From Lumbricus rubellus (taxonomy: Eukaryota; Annelida; Clitellata; Crassiclitellata; Lumbricidae): a DNA stretch of 64,000 nucleotides. Shown here piece by piece: positions 61,583-64,000 of the stretch. Position numbers and translations under genes: made by a program. The DNA lies in assembly GCA_945859605.1 (NCBI GenBank), contig OX243820.1, positions 30,300,599-30,364,598 of the forward strand, in the 5' to 3' direction. A model generated the notes under the pieces. It ran no database searches. It had not been told where the DNA came from and saw nothing but the letters and a program-made list of their open reading frames with translations. How positions within the stretch are numbered: the first letter of the stretch is position 1; every line of letters begins with the position of its first letter.

Positions 61583-61673
<91 letters not shown>

Positions 61674-61834
61674 TACATACATACATACATACATACATAC
61701 ATACATACATACATACATACATACATACATACATACATACATACATACATACATACATACATACATACATACATACATACATACATACATACATACATAC
61801 ATACATACATACATACATACATACATACATACAT
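61531..61834. repeat. Compound (ATAC)n-(CA)n-(ATAC)n microsatellite
   Basis: About 300 bp of ATAC units with a CA block in the middle (about 61598-61670). It starts about 290 bp upstream of the XDH-family start codon, between two SINEs in opposite orientation. Long Tyr/Cys/Val/Met and Ile/His/Thr frames through it are artefacts. Confidence 0.97.
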
Positions 61835-61875
61835 AGGCCTACATATCCCAGTGTTTAATCTAGAGTTTTCTAGAC

Positions 61876-62056
61876 GCTCCCAACTAAAGCGCGGACACTG
61901 CATCGGAGTTTCACGCCGAAGCACGCGAGCAATGATTGCTGGTGAAGGACTTGCTCAAGGTCCCTAAGCCACGGTTTGAAGTGGATTCGAACCTGGGGCT
62001 CTGCAGCTCCAATGCACCGAATCCATCACAGTCACTACACCACTGTGCCCAACAGG
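61876..62056 (-). mobile_element. tRNA-derived SINE, reverse orientation
   Basis: On the minus strand it has the A-box region CAGTGGTGTAGTGACTG, a perfect B box GGTTCGAATCC and the body GGAGTTTCACGCCGAAGC (plus-strand reading). Its 3' end is missing and joins a sequence starting CAGTGTTTAATCTAG, like the end of the element at 45646. Confidence 0.8.
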
Positions 62057-62221
62057 TCTAGACGGAAGACGTCGAGTACGTGTTTTAGGGAAAACTTGTT
62101 ATTAATCAAGCCTCAAGGCCGTACGTTCCTCTATCAAGATGGCGAAATACGAGAACGCATATGACTTTTAACTTCTTACATGTGTATTATAATTATAAAA
62201 AAAGAAACACGCTGGCTCCGA

Positions 62222-62650
62222 TACGGAGCTCCTAAAGGGACATGAATGCAAAATATTTTATGTCGTTCGAACGACTTATTAACTCGTTCGAACGAGTTAA
62301 TAAGTCGTTCGAACGAGATATTAAGTCGTTCGAACGAGATATTAAGTCGTTCGAACGAGATATTAAGTCGTTCGAACGAGTTAATAAGTCGTTCGAACGA
62401 GATATTAAGTTGTTCGAACGAGATATTAAGTCGTTCGAACGAGATAATAAGTCGTTCGAACGAGATAATAAGTCGTTCGAACGAGATAATAAGTCGTTCG
62501 AACGAGATAATAAGTCGTTCGAACGAGATAATAAGTCGTTCGAACGAGATACTAAGTCGTTCGAACGAGATAATAAGTCGTTCGAACGAGATACTAAGTC
62601 GTGCGCACGACATAAAATATTTGCATTCATGTCCCTTTAGGGGCTCCGTA
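62222..62650. mobile_element. Fold-back element filled with a 21-bp palindromic satellite
   Basis: Inverted ends of about 45 bp (TACGGAGCTCCTAAAGGGAC..., matched by ...GTCCCTTTAGGGGCTCCGTA) enclose about 16 tandem copies of a 21-bp unit, AAGTCGTTCGAACGAGATAA plus T (62264-62605). Each unit contains the palindrome CGTTCGAACG. No clear target duplication or superfamily is visible. Because the period is 21 bp, all frames stay open (SFERDNK, SRSNEII and others) and none is a gene. Confidence 0.85.
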
Positions 62651-64000
62651 GATGATGGGTTATTGGTTAGCCTATCTTTACGAGGCGTCTGCGTATACCG
62701 GAAAATCTGCCACTGCAGCGTCAACATGTTCTTCCAGCAGCGGCCTTGTAGACCCATACTCAGGATAAGAGAGTCATAAATGTATTGCGCTAACCTTGGA
62801 CCATGCACAGGCTGCACCCAAAGACACGCCGATCGCTCAGTCCAGTGGCATCGCGTATTATATAATTATATATATAGCCTACATGTAGAGCCTTCGTGTG
62901 GGCAGGGGCTCCTATATCTTTAGTATCTAGATGGTGTGGGATACAACGGTGTCGCACTGGGCCGCTGGGCGGACACTCGATCAAGCATGCACTTTTTCCA
63001 CCTCGAGTAGCGGTTGACTATGATAGAGGTGGCGTGCGTTTCCTTTTCTATAAGACAGAATCTTTTTGTACGTGATAGCCTAAATCTTGCACTAGGTTGG
63101 ATCAGAGATATATAGCACTCATGGGCGCCTGCAGACATTTTTGCAGGAGGGACAAAACACAAATAAGCCTACACGACGCTCACAGCTAAACATTTTTGTA
63201 GCAAGAAGTTGAAAAATGCAAAGCAGCGGAAATTAGGACCATGCATCATGCATGGCATATTTCATAGAGGTTTTAGTGTATATTTCTCAGTTTAACATCT
63301 AATTTAAAAAAATATTAATTGTTTCTATAATGCGAAGAAAGTTGTTTAAAAAATTCAAAAGGTAGCCTATTAGTTAAAAATCATGTTTCTGAATGGGTAC
63401 AATACGTCCACCTGCCCTCTAAAAATTGACACCATTTTGCATTCAGCTATTCATCCATGCGCCCTCTAGTTACTTCTATATTTTAACCAGTAGGCCTAGT
63501 GTGGTCCTAAAAAATGAAGTGGGGGAACGCTCTTTATAATAATATTATTATTAGTAGTAGTAGTATTAATAGTCCATTATCCCTGGAAAAAAGTGGGGGA
63601 ACGGCGTTCCCCCGCGTTCCCCCCATTACACCACTGATTTTAACATTGGTGGCGCAAGAGGGATTATAGGGGCTAAGCCCCCTAAATGGCGCTTAGCCCC
63701 ACAAGAAAAATGCTGAAACTGTCTACAACCATGTAGGCCTATGTGATAAAATATATGTATAGGCCTAATTGTATATGCACTTATTCATTCACAAGCCCTG
63801 CGTCGAATTGGATGTGTTATTGTCCAGATAATTCTGCGTCCAATGTAGATCCAGATGCGCTCGTGCCAGAAATCCAAGAGTTGGCAAAGGAAACGTTCAA
63901 GCCTGAATAACTTCTAAAGCGGATATCGTTTGCGTCGTCGAGCATAGGCTAAAGTTATTGCAACTATAATAAATATTAAATTGAAGAGTCTCAGTAATGT
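62651..64000. other. Right flank, no gene seen
   Basis: I see no supported exon. The stretch has low-complexity AT-rich sequence, an (AAT/AGT) run near 63540-63570 and short inverted motifs around GGGGGAACG near 63520-63630 that look like MITE debris. Confidence 0.45.

Noticed and set aside
61297..61924. Long frames of MYVC/CVCV and IHTY/HTHT repeats, also at 33169-33458, 38655-38955 and 31087-31445
   Set aside because: They translate ATAC or CA microsatellites. All frames stay open because of the repeat period, and there is no gene context.
62264..62605. CRISPR-like regular array
   Set aside because: Units are contiguous with no unique spacers, the host is a eukaryote, and inverted ends show a transposable element. 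The 18-bp (27005) and 24-bp (16577) arrays fail for the same reason.
62176..62817. Open frames of 130-213 codons with SFERDNK or SRSNDLL repeats
   Set aside because: They translate the 21-bp satellite in several frames at once, which marks a repeat and not a protein.
62790..62984. Possible upstream exon of the XDH-family gene ending at a GTTAGC donor near 62794
   Set aside because: The frame has no similarity to the family, and exon 1 (61208-61243) already carries a suitable ATG. It could at most be an untranslated exon, which sequence alone cannot show.

Overview
This window is from an intron-rich animal nuclear genome. Every gene has GT-AG introns, the non-coding DNA is AT-rich and full of short transposable elements, and the proteins are standard metazoan ones. 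The intron-rich gene structures, tRNA-derived SINEs, 8-bp-duplicating hAT MITEs and (ATAC)n arrays suggest a marine invertebrate, perhaps a deuterostome such as an echinoderm or hemichordate. That placement is inference; nothing here fixes the species.

Five protein-coding genes can be rebuilt exon by exon, all on the minus strand. From left to right they are: (1) the PP2A B55 regulatory subunit (1370-8673, 8 coding exons, 448 aa); (2) mitochondrial ribosomal protein MRPL52 (10344-13240, 5 exons, 117 aa); (3) a large C2H2 zinc-finger protein (14610-18775, 3 exons, 984 aa); (4) ZFYVE19/ANCHR, the abscission-checkpoint FYVE protein (21223-29599, 12 exons, 416 aa); (5) a xanthine dehydrogenase-family molybdo-flavoenzyme (31956-61243, 34 exons, 1312 aa). 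Reading phases agree across every junction I list. The five genes have unrelated jobs (phosphatase targeting, mitochondrial translation, probable transcription control, cytokinesis, redox metabolism), so this is ordinary gene neighbourhood, not a pathway cluster.

The rest is mobile DNA and satellites. There are three ~1-kb decayed mariner elements, all in introns of the XDH-family gene. There are several hAT-type MITEs with exact 8-bp target duplications, a 9-bp-TSD Mutator-like MITE, a Harbinger-like MITE, three TTAA micro-MITEs, a solo LTR, a LINE remnant, several tRNA-derived SINEs with (ATAC)n tails, a fold-back element filled with a 21-bp palindromic satellite, and an element carrying a dimeric 85/170-bp satellite.

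The points most worth a second look are: an XDH-family enzyme that keeps the catalytic Glu residues but has lost the purine-pocket Arg and Phe; a TTAA micro-MITE inserted exactly at the B55 stop codon; tandem repeats that duplicate or abut splice sites in three genes; and a telomere-like module shared by three structurally different MITEs. I found no previously undescribed multi-gene system.
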